Below are positions 18,593 through 27,033 of a DNA stretch of 64,000 bases, one piece after another. Position 1 is the stretch's first letter. Each line of letters opens with the position of its first letter. A program made the translations under genes and the position numbers. The stretch spans positions 141,161-205,160 of the forward strand of contig NZ_BAMT01000004.1 in assembly GCF_000617925.1 (NCBI RefSeq). Reading direction: 5' to 3'. Under the pieces are notes generated by a model, which saw nothing but the letters and a program-made list of their open reading frames with translations, was not told the DNA's origin and ran no database searches. This DNA comes from Methylobacillus glycogenes JCM 2850. Lineage in GTDB: Bacteria > Pseudomonadota > Gammaproteobacteria > Burkholderiales > Methylophilaceae.

Positions 18593-21500
18593 AGGGCTTC
18601 CTCCTGCTGGTGGCTAGGCCGTTTGATCCAGCGCCCTACGGTGACAAAGAACAAGGGCACCAGGAAAATGGCCAGCATGGTGGCGGTGATAATGCCGCCC
18701 AGCACGCCAGTGCCGATGGCGATTTGCGCACCCGAGGCCGCGCCATTGGCCAGCGCCAGCGGCAACACGCCTACACCAAATGCCAGCGAGGTCATGATGA
18801 TGGGGCGCAGGCGCATGCGCGCCGCCTCCAGTGTGGCCTCCAGAATATCCTTGCCTTCGTCATACAAATCCTTGGCAAACTCGACGATCAGAATGGCATT
18901 CTTGGCGGATAAGCCTATGGTGGCAATCAGACCCACCTTGAAGTAAATATCATTGGGCAGATCACGCAAGAACACGCCGAGCAAAGCCCCCAATACCCCC
19001 AGTGGCACCACCAGAATCACCGAGAACGGAATCAGCCAGCTTTCATACAGCGCGGCCAGCGCCAGGAATACCACCAGTATGGATAGCCCAAACAGAATGC
19101 CCGCCTGCGAGCCGGAGATGCGCTCTTCATAGGATTGGCCAGACCAGTCATGGCCTATGCCTTCGCCCAGGCTATCGGCAATGCGTTCAATCTCGGCCAT
19201 GGCCTCGCCGCTACTGAAGCCAGCCCCGGCATTGCCATTGATGGTGAATGAGGGGAAGCCATTAAAGCGTGTGAGCTGGGGCTGACCCATGGTCCATTCC
19301 ATATGCACAAACGAGGCCAGCGGCACCAAGTTGCCAGAGCTGCTGCGTACGCGCAGCTTGCGCACATCTTCCAGCGCCAGCCTGTCTTTGCCATCGGCCT
19401 GAATAATGACACGGCGAATCTGACTGCCATGCATAAAGTCACCGACATATTCCGAGCCAAACATGGTGGCCAGCGTGGCATTGATTTCGTCCATGCTTAC
19501 CCCCAGGGCCTCGGCCTTGCGCCTATCTACCTCTAGGCTGATGATGGGGGCTTCGGGCAGGCCAGCAAACATCAGGTTGCTGAGTTTGGCGCTTTGATAG
19601 CCTTCGGCCATGAGTTTTTCACGCGCTGCCGCCAGTTTCTCAATCCCCACACTGCCTCTGTCTTGCAGGCGCATATCAAAACCGTTGGAGGAACCCAGCT
19701 CAGGCAGGGCCGGGGTGTTGATGGCAAATACCGTCAGATTGTCGCGCCCGGCAAAGCGGCCATTGATACGCGCCAAAATGGATTGCACATCCTGGCCAGC
19801 CTCACGGCGCTCACTCCAGTCCTTGAGCGTGGCGAAGATCATGCCGCTGCTTGATGAGCTGCCATAGAAGCTAAAACCGCCGACATCGTAGGCATACTTC
19901 ACTGGCTCTTCTTCACGCAGATAGGTGCTGACTTCATCAATGGCTTTCATGGTTTCACTCATGGTGGCGCCTTGCGGCAGCATCACCATCACCATGAAAT
20001 CACCCTGATCTTCATCCGGCAGGAAGGCAGTAGGCAGGCGCACAAACATCACGGCCACCGCAGCCACAATCACGCCATAAACCAGCAACCATCGCAGCGG
20101 ACGCTTGAGTATCTTGCCCACGCGGCCCTGATAACGATTGCTTAGCGACACAAACTTGCGGTTGAACCAGCCAAAGAAACCGCGTTTTTCATGATGGTCA
20201 GGGTCGGGCTGCTTGAGCAGAGTGGCGCAGAGCGCCGGGGTGAGCGACAGCGCAAGGAATGCCGAGAAACCTATGGAAACCGCAAGCGAAAGCGCAAACT
20301 GGCGATAGATATTGCCCACCGCGCCACTGAAGAAGGCCATGGGCAGGAACACCGAAGTCAGCACCACGGTAATGCCTATGATGGCGCCACTGATCTGCTG
20401 CATGGCCTTGATGGTGGCTTTCAGCGGCGACAGGCCTTCTTCTATCATGATGCGTTCTACGTTTTCCACCACCACAATGGCATCATCAACGACGATACCA
20501 ATGGCCAGCACCATGCCGAACATGGTCAGCACATTGATGGAGAAGCCCAAGGCATACATCACGGCAAAAGTGCCGAGCAGGGCAATGGGCACCACGATAG
20601 TGGGAATCAGCGTGGCACGGAAATTCTGCATAAACAGATACATAACCAGAAACACCAGCAGCACCGCCTCAAACAGGGTATGCACGACTTTCTCTATGGA
20701 AATCTGCACAAAGGCCGAGGTGTCATAGGGAATCTGGTAACTGACGCCCGCCGGGAAATACTTGCTGAGCTCATCCATTCTGGCGGTAATGCGCTTGACG
20801 GTGGCCACGGCATTGGAGCCTGGGGCCATCTTTACTGCCAGGCCAGCGGCATTGTTGCCATTGACGCGCGACATGACGCTGTAATCACTGCCGCCAAATT
20901 CAACACGGGCAACATCCTTGAGCAGAATGGCCGAGCCATCAGCCTTGGTGCGCAGGGGAATCCGCTCAAAATCCTCGGGCGTGGTCAGCGAGGCATCCGC
21001 CATGATGTTGGCGCTGATGGGCGCTTGTTCCGGCACACCGAGATTACCCAGCTGGCCCACGGTGACCCGGGCGTTGTGGCTGCGGATGGCTGTGGTGATA
21101 TCGCCCGCGGAAAGATTGAGCGAAGTCAGCTTGGCCGGGTCTGGCCAGATACGCATGGCGTATTCCGGGCTGAAAGATTGCACCTTGCCCACGCCCTCCA
21201 CTCGGCGTAACGCTTGCAGCACATTGGCCGAGGCAATCTCGCCCAGCTCAATTTCGGTGAGGCGGTTATTGTCCGAGGTGATGGAAACCACCAACTGGAT
21301 AGAGTCTGCCGATTTCTCAATGGCAATACCGTTGCGGCGTACCACTTCCGGCAGACGTGCCTCTACAGTTTTCAGGCGGTTTTGCACCTCAACGGCAGCC
21401 AGGTCAGGGTTGGTGCCTTGCTTGAAAGTCAGGCTGAGCGAGGCCATGCCAGGGCTGCTGCTGGCCGAGGTATACATCAGCCTGGGCGCACCGTTCATTT

Positions 21501-21702
21501 CGCGTTCTATCACCGCAGTGACGGTTTCTTCCACCACACGGGCAGAGGCACCGGGGTAGCTGGCGCTGACGTTGACTACGGGCGGAGCGATGTCAGGGTA
21601 TTGGGCCACTGGCAGGCCGCGAATCGCGATAATACCTGCCAGAATGATCAGCAGTGATATGACCCAGGCAAATACCGGGCGGTGTATGAAAAAACGGGCC
21701 AT
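18589..21702 (-). CDS. RND multidrug efflux transporter, AcrB/MexB (HAE1) family
   Basis: Full-length inner-membrane proton-drug antiporter (1037 residues; AcrB-type pumps are about 1030-1050). It has 12 expected membrane spans. TM4 carries the proton-relay Asp pair (GIVVDDAIVVVENVERIM). The N-terminus MARFFIHRPVFAWVISL and the ending ...KRPSHQQEEAL are typical. It lies downstream of the adaptor gene and overlaps the outer-membrane component gene. Substrates cannot be predicted, but the HAE1 subfamily exports hydrophobic and amphiphilic compounds. Confidence 0.97.
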   Translation of the reverse strand: MARFFIHRPVFAWVISLLIILAGIIAIRGLPVAQYPDIAPPVVNVSASYPGASARVVEETVTAVIEREMNGAPRLMYTSASSSPGMASLSLTFKQGTNPDLAAVEVQNRLKTVEARLPEVVRRNGIAIEKSADSIQLVVSITSDNNRLTEIELGEIASANVLQALRRVEGVGKVQSFSPEYAMRIWPDPAKLTSLNLSAGDITTAIRSHNARVTVGQLGNLGVPEQAPISANIMADASLTTPEDFERIPLRTKADGSAILLKDVARVEFGGSDYSVMSRVNGNNAAGLAVKMAPGSNAVATVKRITARMDELSKYFPAGVSYQIPYDTSAFVQISIEKVVHTLFEAVLLVFLVMYLFMQNFRATLIPTIVVPIALLGTFAVMYALGFSINVLTMFGMVLAIGIVVDDAIVVVENVERIMIEEGLSPLKATIKAMQQISGAIIGITVVLTSVFLPMAFFSGAVGNIYRQFALSLAVSIGFSAFLALSLTPALCATLLKQPDPDHHEKRGFFGWFNRKFVSLSNRYQGRVGKILKRPLRWLLVYGVIVAAVAVMFVRLPTAFLPDEDQGDFMVMVMLPQGATMSETMKAIDEVSTYLREEEPVKYAYDVGGFSFYGSSSSSGMIFATLKDWSERREAGQDVQSILARINGRFAGRDNLTVFAINTPALPELGSSNGFDMRLQDRGSVGIEKLAAAREKLMAEGYQSAKLSNLMFAGLPEAPIISLEVDRRKAEALGVSMDEINATLATMFGSEYVGDFMHGSQIRRVIIQADGKDRLALEDVRKLRVRSSSGNLVPLASFVHMEWTMGQPQLTRFNGFPSFTINGNAGAGFSSGEAMAEIERIADSLGEGIGHDWSGQSYEERISGSQAGILFGLSILVVFLALAALYESWLIPFSVILVVPLGVLGALLGVFLRDLPNDIYFKVGLIATIGLSAKNAILIVEFAKDLYDEGKDILEATLEAARMRLRPIIMTSLAFGVGVLPLALANGAASGAQIAIGTGVLGGIITATMLAIFLVPLFFVTVGRWIKRPSHQQEEAL

Positions 21703-21777
21703 GTCAGGCAGTCCTGAATAAGTTCTAAAGATCTAAAGGTGGGCTAGCGCTTTAAATTGCTAGCGTCGTTGCGCTGC

Positions 21778-22986
21778 TTAGTGGCTAGCAGCTTGGCCAG
21801 CATCAGCGTCTTCAGCCGCGGCTTTGCCTGCGGTTTGCGGCTTGAGCGGCTTGACCGGGGTGCCTGGCGCCAACATGCCGGGGTTGCTGATAATCACGCG
21901 CTCACCACCCTTGAGGCCAGCGGTGACTATCCACTGCTTGCCTTGCAGGTTATCGGCTTGCACTTCTACCGCTTCTACCTTGTTGTCCTGATTGATCACC
22001 ATGACGCTGGCACCGCCAGCCGTACGGATCAAGGCATCACGCGGCACCAGCACCGTATGTTGATTCACCGCCTGCTCCAGACGTATCTGCACATAAGCCC
22101 CAGGCAACAACTCATGGCCGGGGTTGGCAAACAGGGCGCGCATGGCCACGGTGTCGGTATTGCTGTCCACCGCCATATCCGAGAAGAACAATTTGCCGGA
22201 TTGGCTGTATTCGCTGCCGTCAGGGAACACTAGGCGTACCTGCATGCTGTCCTTGGCCTTACCCTGCACCGCACCATTCTTGATGGCGCGCTGCAAGGCC
22301 ATGACTTCAGAGGCTGGTTGTGAGAAATTGACGTAGATGGGGTCTATCTGCTCTACGGTGGTCAAGGGGGTGGGCGCATCCTGGCCTACCAGCGCACCTT
22401 CAGTCACCAGCGCACGACGCGCCCGGCCGTTGATAGGGGAGGTCACGCGGGAATAACCTAGGTCAAGCTTGGCCTTCTCCAGCTGGGCGCGTGCGGTCAG
22501 CACCTGGGCTTTGGCCTGCAATTCCTCAGAGACGGCGGCCTTGTAGTCGCGGTCACTGATGGAGTGATCTGTTGCCAGATCCTTATAGCGCTCCAGCTTG
22601 TCCTGGGCATTGGCATGGTTGGCTTCTGCACTGGCCAGCTCACCTGCGGCCTGGTCGCGCGCGGCGTTCAATAATTCGGGGTTGATCAGAAATAGCGGCG
22701 TACCTTTGCTCACTTCCTGGCCCTCCTGATACAAACGCTCGGTTACCACACCCGCCACGCGGGCGCGCACCTCAGCCTGGCGGTAAGCCTCCAGCCTGCC
22801 AGGCAACACCACAGTATTGGCAACAGGCGTGACTTCAGTGGTGATGAAGTTGACTTCAGGCGTTGCTGCGGTCTGTTGTTGCGCTTCTTCCTGGCTACAG
22901 CCGCCTAGCAAAAAGGCCAGCGGCAAAAGCAGTGCCGTCAGCGAGGAGGAAACGTTTTTTACGGTGTGTATGCGTTGCTGGTACAT
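21778..22986 (-). CDS. RND periplasmic adaptor, AcrA/MexA family
   Basis: A 402-residue membrane fusion lipoprotein with signal peptide and lipobox (LAFLLGGCSQEEA). The lipoyl half-motifs (RVAGVVTERLYQEGQEVSKG; VTSPINGRARRALVTEGALV) flank a helical hairpin. The C-terminal barrel region includes LLPGAYVQIRL. It is the first gene of the efflux operon and is divergent from the TetR gene across a 242-base region containing a palindromic operator. Confidence 0.95.
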   Translation of the reverse strand: MYQQRIHTVKNVSSSLTALLLPLAFLLGGCSQEEAQQQTAATPEVNFITTEVTPVANTVVLPGRLEAYRQAEVRARVAGVVTERLYQEGQEVSKGTPLFLINPELLNAARDQAAGELASAEANHANAQDKLERYKDLATDHSISDRDYKAAVSEELQAKAQVLTARAQLEKAKLDLGYSRVTSPINGRARRALVTEGALVGQDAPTPLTTVEQIDPIYVNFSQPASEVMALQRAIKNGAVQGKAKDSMQVRLVFPDGSEYSQSGKLFFSDMAVDSNTDTVAMRALFANPGHELLPGAYVQIRLEQAVNQHTVLVPRDALIRTAGGASVMVINQDNKVEAVEVQADNLQGKQWIVTAGLKGGERVIISNPGMLAPGTPVKPLKPQTAGKAAAEDADAGQAASH

Positions 22987-23145
22987 ATTGTCTAGCCTGG
23001 GTGCAGGTTGAAACGGAAAACCTGGAGGTTGAGCGGGGGTTAAAACAGTGGGTTTTAGCCATCATGCAGGTTTTTGCCATCATGTTTATGCATAAAACCT
23101 GCTTGTATTAACCAAGCCTTGTCAATGTAGCATGCGCTGATGTTA

Positions 23146-23167
23146 TTAATCAATCTAGTTTGATTAA
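23146..23167. promoter_or_regulatory. Palindromic operator between efflux operon and TetR gene
   Basis: TTAATCAA-N6-TTGATTAA, perfect 8-bp arms. It lies midway between the divergent adaptor (start 22986) and TetR (start 23229) genes, the usual position for an AcrR/TtgR-type operator. Confidence 0.7.
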
Positions 23168-23228
23168 ATAAATGTGATTATAATCCCCCTACTTACATCT
23201 CAACTTTTACTTGGATTAGGCAGGCATA

Positions 23229-23852
23229 GTGGCCAGAAAAACCAAAGAAGACGCACAACTCACCAAGGACGCCATTCTGGATGCGGCCGTGGATGTGATT
23301 TTCAAAAAAGGCCTGAGTTACGTCACCATGGCCGATATTGCCGATGCAGCCAATGTCTCGCGTGGCGCTGTCTACGGCCATTACAAAGGTAAGGTAGAAG
23401 TTGCCCTGGCCATGTGCCAACGCGCAGTAGAGCAGGTAGAACAACTGGATAAACGTGCTGAGGAAACCTGCCTGCAATATTTGTATAGGCTGGGGCTGCA
23501 CCAGTTACGCCTATCGGTCGAGCCTAGTGATATCCAACGCGTTCTGTTTATTCTCTATACCAAGATAGATGATGAAGCCTCCCTGATGGCGCTGCGCCGG
23601 GAGTGGGAGCTGGCCTACCGGGATCAGGTTCACCACTGGCTGCTGCAAGCAGTCAAACATGGAGAGCTACCGCACGATCTCAATCACGAGCTTGCCGCCA
23701 CTTATTTGCAGGCCTTGTTGGATGGCATTTTCTGCATGGTGTATTGGTATAGCCATGGCGATGGCAAGCAATGGGCACAAGGGGAGCTATTGTTCCAAGT
23801 GGGTTTTGAAACCTTGCAGCATTCCCCCAAATTCAGGCGGCAGGCAAGCTAG
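23229..23852 (+). CDS. TetR/AcrR-family repressor of the RND efflux operon
   Basis: A 207-residue regulator with the N-terminal helix-turn-helix (DAILDAAVDVIFKKG; VTMADIADAANVSRGAVYGHY) and a ligand domain similar to the AcrR/TtgR C-terminal domain. It starts at GTG 23229 with a modest AGG site upstream. It is divergent from the efflux operon and very likely represses it and itself at the 23146-23167 palindrome. Confidence 0.9.
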   Translation: MARKTKEDAQLTKDAILDAAVDVIFKKGLSYVTMADIADAANVSRGAVYGHYKGKVEVALAMCQRAVEQVEQLDKRAEETCLQYLYRLGLHQLRLSVEPSDIQRVLFILYTKIDDEASLMALRREWELAYRDQVHHWLLQAVKHGELPHDLNHELAATYLQALLDGIFCMVYWYSHGDGKQWAQGELLFQVGFETLQHSPKFRRQAS

Positions 23853-24031
23853 GTTGCTGATTCCGCATTAGAACTGATAGGCATTGCATAGTATTTATTG
23901 CGTAGTATTTCAACCTTGATGACAAGGCAGAGGGTGTTCAAGGCATATTTTTGCTCTGGATGGCGGTGGTCGTCATCTAGCTCAGCGCTAAAGGCGAAAC
24001 ATTCCTTCAACATCAAGATTTTCAGGTCATC

Positions 24032-25063
24032 ATGATTTTTCTCAATATTTTCCTCGTGGCATTTCTCGCATTTGCCCTCAGCATGGTGTGCGGCGGTGGC
24101 GCGGGCCTGTTACTGATCCCTTTGCTGGGTTATGCCTTGCCCGCGGCGCAGGTTCCGGCGGCATTGTCCATAGGCACTTCGGTCAGTTCGCTGACCAAAC
24201 TTATATTGTTTTTCCAGCAAATTCATTGGGGCCTGGTGCGCCTGTTTTTGCCTGCGGCCATTCCTGGGGTGTTTCTTGGTGCCTGGTTGTTAAGTTATCT
24301 GGACCCGGTCTATATCGAGTTGGCCATGGGCATGTTTCTGGTTTCCAATCTGCCCTATCTGTTTGCCAAAGAAGCCAAAGCCAGTGATAAACCTGCTTAT
24401 TCGGCCTGGTTTTTACGCTGTATGGGCTTGCTGGCAGGGTTTATTTCCGCGCTCACTGGTGCGGTAGGTGTGCTGTTCAATCGGGTTTATCTGCGCTATG
24501 GGCTGACTAAAGAACAGATTGTCGCCACCAGGGCTGCCAACGAAATTGTGCTGCATTTGCTCAAGCTGGTGCTCTATGTCTGGTTTGGGCTGTTCACGCT
24601 CAAGGCATTGGGCGTGGGTGTGCTGGTGGCGCTGGCGGCTGTGCTTTCCACCTATGTGATGAAATATCTGCTGCCGCATATTCCGGTGCGGATTTTCAGC
24701 AAGGTGGGCTATGTGGCCATGGTGTTTTCCGGGGTGATTTTGTTCAATAGCGCCATTACCCGCGTGCAGGAAGCGCATAACCCGGATTTTGATGTCACCC
24801 GTGTGGCACGCGGCTACGATGCCACCTTCAACTGGGATGATCTGCTCTACACCATAGAATTCAAATACGGAGAGGGTTTTGAATTTGAGAAAATCATCCC
24901 GTTCAGCGCATTGGATCAGGCACGTCAGCGCTATGTGCTGGCGCAAGATCAAGGCTCAAGCAAGATCGTGATTGAGAAGGTCTATGCCCTGAGCAAGATA
25001 TCCTATGAGGCTTATTATTACGATGAAAGCCAGCAGCTGATCAAGAAAATCAAGTTTGATTAA
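24032..25063 (+). CDS. TauE/SafE (TSUP) family permease with hydrophilic C-terminal extension
   Basis: A polytopic membrane protein with the TSUP signature near the N-terminus (CGGGAGLLLIPLLGYALP) and a second half-motif region (LTGAVGVLFNRVYLRYG). Family members export sulfite or related organosulfur anions and are about 250 residues. This one has 343, with roughly 90 extra soluble residues after the last span (from about residue 250: ARGYDATFNWDDLLYTIEF...). The stop codon lies inside the first unit of a 21-bp tandem repeat. Substrate unknown. Confidence 0.8.
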   Translation: MIFLNIFLVAFLAFALSMVCGGGAGLLLIPLLGYALPAAQVPAALSIGTSVSSLTKLILFFQQIHWGLVRLFLPAAIPGVFLGAWLLSYLDPVYIELAMGMFLVSNLPYLFAKEAKASDKPAYSAWFLRCMGLLAGFISALTGAVGVLFNRVYLRYGLTKEQIVATRAANEIVLHLLKLVLYVWFGLFTLKALGVGVLVALAAVLSTYVMKYLLPHIPVRIFSKVGYVAMVFSGVILFNSAITRVQEAHNPDFDVTRVARGYDATFNWDDLLYTIEFKYGEGFEFEKIIPFSALDQARQRYVLAQDQGSSKIVIEKVYALSKISYEAYYYDESQQLIKKIKFD

Positions 25064-25108
25064 TTCAAAATCAAGTTTGATTAATCCAAAAGCAGGATCG
25101 ATTAATCG
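25046..25108. repeat. Three 21-bp tandem repeats spanning the TSUP stop codon
   Basis: Units begin at 25046, 25067 and 25088 (aaaatcaagtttgattaat plus two bases). The first two differ by one base; the third is diverged (aaaagcaggatcgattaat). The unit length is a multiple of three and each unit carries the in-frame TAA. Confidence 0.85.
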
Positions 25109-25187
25109 GCATATTTCCTCAGGAATCAAAGCGACAGCTTGTAATCAGGAGTAGAATCCTGCTTTTTTCAACATCACGCATACCAGC

Positions 25188-25940
25188 ATGGGCTTCGAAC
25201 AACTCGCAGAACTCAAAAAGCAATTGGCCGCCAAGGCCAGGGCAGAGCAACCTTCTACGGAAACCAACTCTCAGCCTGAAGCCAGGCAGAAACCTGCTGG
25301 CGAGCCAGGGCGTAGAGGGCAGAGGCCCCAGGCTTCTGGTGACCGGGCTGGCAAGGGCAGGCCTGGGCGTGAGCATGCTGGGCGTAACAGAGCTGATCAT
25401 CAACGCGAGCGCGGCCTTTCCCCGGCTGATGGTGCTGGCGCACGCGCCAGGCCAGCACGTAAGCCAGCCGAGCCTGTAGATCCGGTGGTATTGAGCATAG
25501 GCCGATTGCAAAAACATTTCCCCAGCACTTTCCCCAAAAATCCTGCGCCCAAATTGCCACTGAAGATAGGCATACATCAGGACTTGCTCGCCAAGGCCAA
25601 GGATATCGGCCTGGAAGAAGCGGCGATTACGGAGGCTGTCAAAACCTGGTGCCGTGGTACGCGTTACTGGGCTGCCATTGTCGAAGACGCACCGCGTATA
25701 GACCTTGAAGGTCAGCCCGCAGGGTCGGTATCGGCTAGAGATGCCGCGCTGGCACGCTCACTGGAAAACCGTCGCAAGGCGCGTCAGGCCAAACCCAAGG
25801 CTGCAGATGCTGGCGCGGTGGCAGCAGAGCAGAAAGTGACTGCCCAGGAAGTTACAGAGCAAGCTACAGAGCAAGTGCCAGCCGCTGTGGAGGCTGGCAT
25901 CAATGATGCGAGCACAGCACCAGCGCCTGACGCTGAGTAA
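25188..25940 (+). CDS. proQ: ProQ/FinO-domain RNA chaperone
   Basis: A 250-residue RNA-binding protein. A disordered Gln/Arg/Gly-rich N-terminal region (about 1-95) precedes the FinO/ProQ domain (about 97-185: LSIGRLQKHFPSTFPKN; PLKIGIHQDLL; WCRGTRYWAAIV). An Ala/Lys-rich tail (RRKARQAKPKAAD) follows. ProQ-type proteins stabilise sRNAs and mRNA 3' ends. It stands alone, with a hairpin terminator directly after the stop. Notably a candidate sRNA gene lies less than 1 kb downstream. Confidence 0.9.
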   Translation: MGFEQLAELKKQLAAKARAEQPSTETNSQPEARQKPAGEPGRRGQRPQASGDRAGKGRPGREHAGRNRADHQRERGLSPADGAGARARPARKPAEPVDPVVLSIGRLQKHFPSTFPKNPAPKLPLKIGIHQDLLAKAKDIGLEEAAITEAVKTWCRGTRYWAAIVEDAPRIDLEGQPAGSVSARDAALARSLENRRKARQAKPKAADAGAVAAEQKVTAQEVTEQATEQVPAAVEAGINDASTAPAPDAE

Positions 25941-25952
25941 ACCACCCACATC

Positions 25953-25984
25953 GGCCTGCCTATTCTGGCAGGCCTATCATTTCT
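25953..25984 (+). terminator. Hairpin terminator after proQ
   Basis: GGCCTGCC-TATTCT-GGCAGGCC, perfect 8-bp stem, 12 bases after the proQ stop. The following tract (TATCATTTCT) is only moderately U-rich. Confidence 0.65.
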
Positions 25985-26304
25985 AAGCCCCGGTCTTGTA
26001 GTCCATACGCTAGCTTAAGGGGCTGTCTTGCCTAAATTCTGCTTGGCTTACATATAGGCCATAGCATCACTCTCGCCTTTTGATACGCTCCCGGTTACAA
26101 CCAGATTCAAACGCTACTTCAGCCAAATTGCTGGCCTGCTGCGGGTTTTTAGCCACATAGACGTTAGGCTAGGGCAGGATATTACGGCTTAGTCCGCTGT
26201 GACACAGAATTGTCATGATAGTGACATGTCGTTGGGATAATTTCCCAGCATCCCTCTAATCTGCTTGCTGCCGTTTAGAGTTCGTCTTATCAAGGGAGGC
26301 TACT
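25985..26304. other. Intergenic region, nothing recognised
   Basis: About 320 bases. There is a small palindromic patch TGGGATAATTTCCCA near 26234-26248, but no gene or clear regulatory signature apart from the ribosome-binding site of the next gene. Confidence 0.4.
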
Positions 26305-26574
26305 GTGAAAATCAAATCCATCAAACCGGAATACCTAGAAAAGGCCCAAGCGCTTACCATCAAAAAATCCGAGCGCCTGATGTCGCGTATGAGTTTCAAA
26401 TTGCAGACGCAGCTGGTCAAGGATGGCTGGACTGCGCTGCAAATCATGGCGGTGCAGTTGGAGATAGAAGATGAACAGTTACACGAGTGGCGTGAGCGTA
26501 TTGCTCAGGTTCGGCTGCGTGATCAGCAGCACTTGCTGGCTTCCAGCACCGTGGTTTCCGCTGCTGTCAATTGA
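26305..26574 (+). CDS. Small helical protein, unknown function
   Basis: An 89-residue ORF from GTG 26305 with a strong AAGGGAGG ribosome-binding site. It is basic at the N-terminus (MKIKSIKPEYLEKAQ) and acidic/helical later (QLEIEDEQLHEWRERIAQ). There is no signal peptide or membrane span. I recognise no family. The 460 bases that follow carry the candidate sigma-54 sRNA, so a link is possible but unproven. Confidence 0.6.
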   Translation: MKIKSIKPEYLEKAQALTIKKSERLMSRMSFKLQTQLVKDGWTALQIMAVQLEIEDEQLHEWRERIAQVRLRDQQHLLASSTVVSAAVN

Positions 26575-26704
26575 TTTGGGCTGCTGCTAAGTTGTTGATC
26601 AAGAAACATATAGACATTAATTCCGCCGGGTCTGGCGACATTAATGCAAAAATGTCGGGGTTTTGAGACGGTTTAATTGTCATTAAAAACAGTGGCTTAC
26701 AAAA

Positions 26705-26747
26705 TCTCATTTGAGACTCAATTGCAAGCGCGTCTCAAATTAGAGAC
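26705..26747. promoter_or_regulatory. Candidate enhancer (UAS) sites for the sigma-54 promoter
   Basis: Two inverted repeats share the half-site GAGAC: TCTCA-TT-TGAGA at 26705-26716 and GTCTC-N6-GAGAC at 26732-26747. A further half-site TTTTGAGAC lies at 26661-26669. They lie about 100 and 135 bases upstream of the predicted start, the usual distance for sigma-54 activator binding. The activator is not identified. Confidence 0.5.
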
Positions 26748-26813
26748 AGTATGATAAATGACGTAGTATTGGTGTTTTGTCATTAATTGCTTTAAAACAA
26801 TGACTTGTATGAG

Positions 26814-26830
26814 TTGGCACGGTTGCTGCA
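26814..26830 (+). promoter_or_regulatory. Candidate sigma-54 (RpoN) promoter
   Basis: TTGGCACG-GTTG-CTGCA matches YTGGCACG-N4-TTGCW at every position but one. The invariant GG (-24) and GC (-12) are separated by exactly ten bases. The predicted start is about 26841. No ORF of note lies between it and the terminator at 26911. Confidence 0.7.
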
Positions 26831-26840
26831 TTACTACTAG

Positions 26841-26943
26841 CGAAGTACAGCCTATCGCTAGGCTAACAGAGCCCGAGTCATCCCCCCCCTGACAACGGCT
26901 CAAACCCCTTACGCCGGGCTTTATGCCCGGCGTTTCTCTTTTC
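26841..26943 (+). ncRNA. Candidate sigma-54-dependent small RNA, about 100 nt
   Basis: The predicted transcript runs from the RpoN promoter to an intrinsic terminator. It folds by eye into three stem-loops. The first is AGCCTA-TCGC-TAGGCT (26849-26864). The second is GAGCC-CGA-GTCA, loop, TGAC-AAC-GGCTC (26869-26901), whose apical loop is T followed by eight C residues. The third is the terminator stem ACGCCGGGC/GCCCGGCGT. An exposed C-run is typical of sRNAs that pair with G-rich ribosome-binding sites. There is no coding potential and the next gene is convergent. It is not a family I can name. Confidence 0.6.
26911..26943 (+). terminator. Intrinsic terminator of the candidate sRNA
   Basis: ACGCCGGGC-TTTAT-GCCCGGCGT, a perfect 9-bp stem, followed by TTCTCTTTT. 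The convergent glutathione transferase stops at 27034. Confidence 0.85.
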
Positions 26944-27033
26944 TGCGCCTGATTTCTAGCGTCAGCAATATCAAACCGCCAGCACTATCAATCCAATAGC
27001 ACCGTCACTCCAAAAGCACCGTCAATCAATGCC

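Noticed and set aside
20191..21210. A 339-codon His/Gly-rich open frame on the plus strand
   Set aside because: It lies entirely antisense to the well-conserved RND transporter gene, and its composition is what the complement of that gene gives. No ribosome-binding site or domain.
24993..25110. CRISPR-like repeats
   Set aside because: The 21-bp units are contiguous with no spacers, so this is a simple tandem repeat.
25255..25560. Open frames overlapping the low-complexity half of proQ
   Set aside because: GC-rich repetitive coding sequence keeps other frames open; the ProQ domain downstream fixes the real frame.
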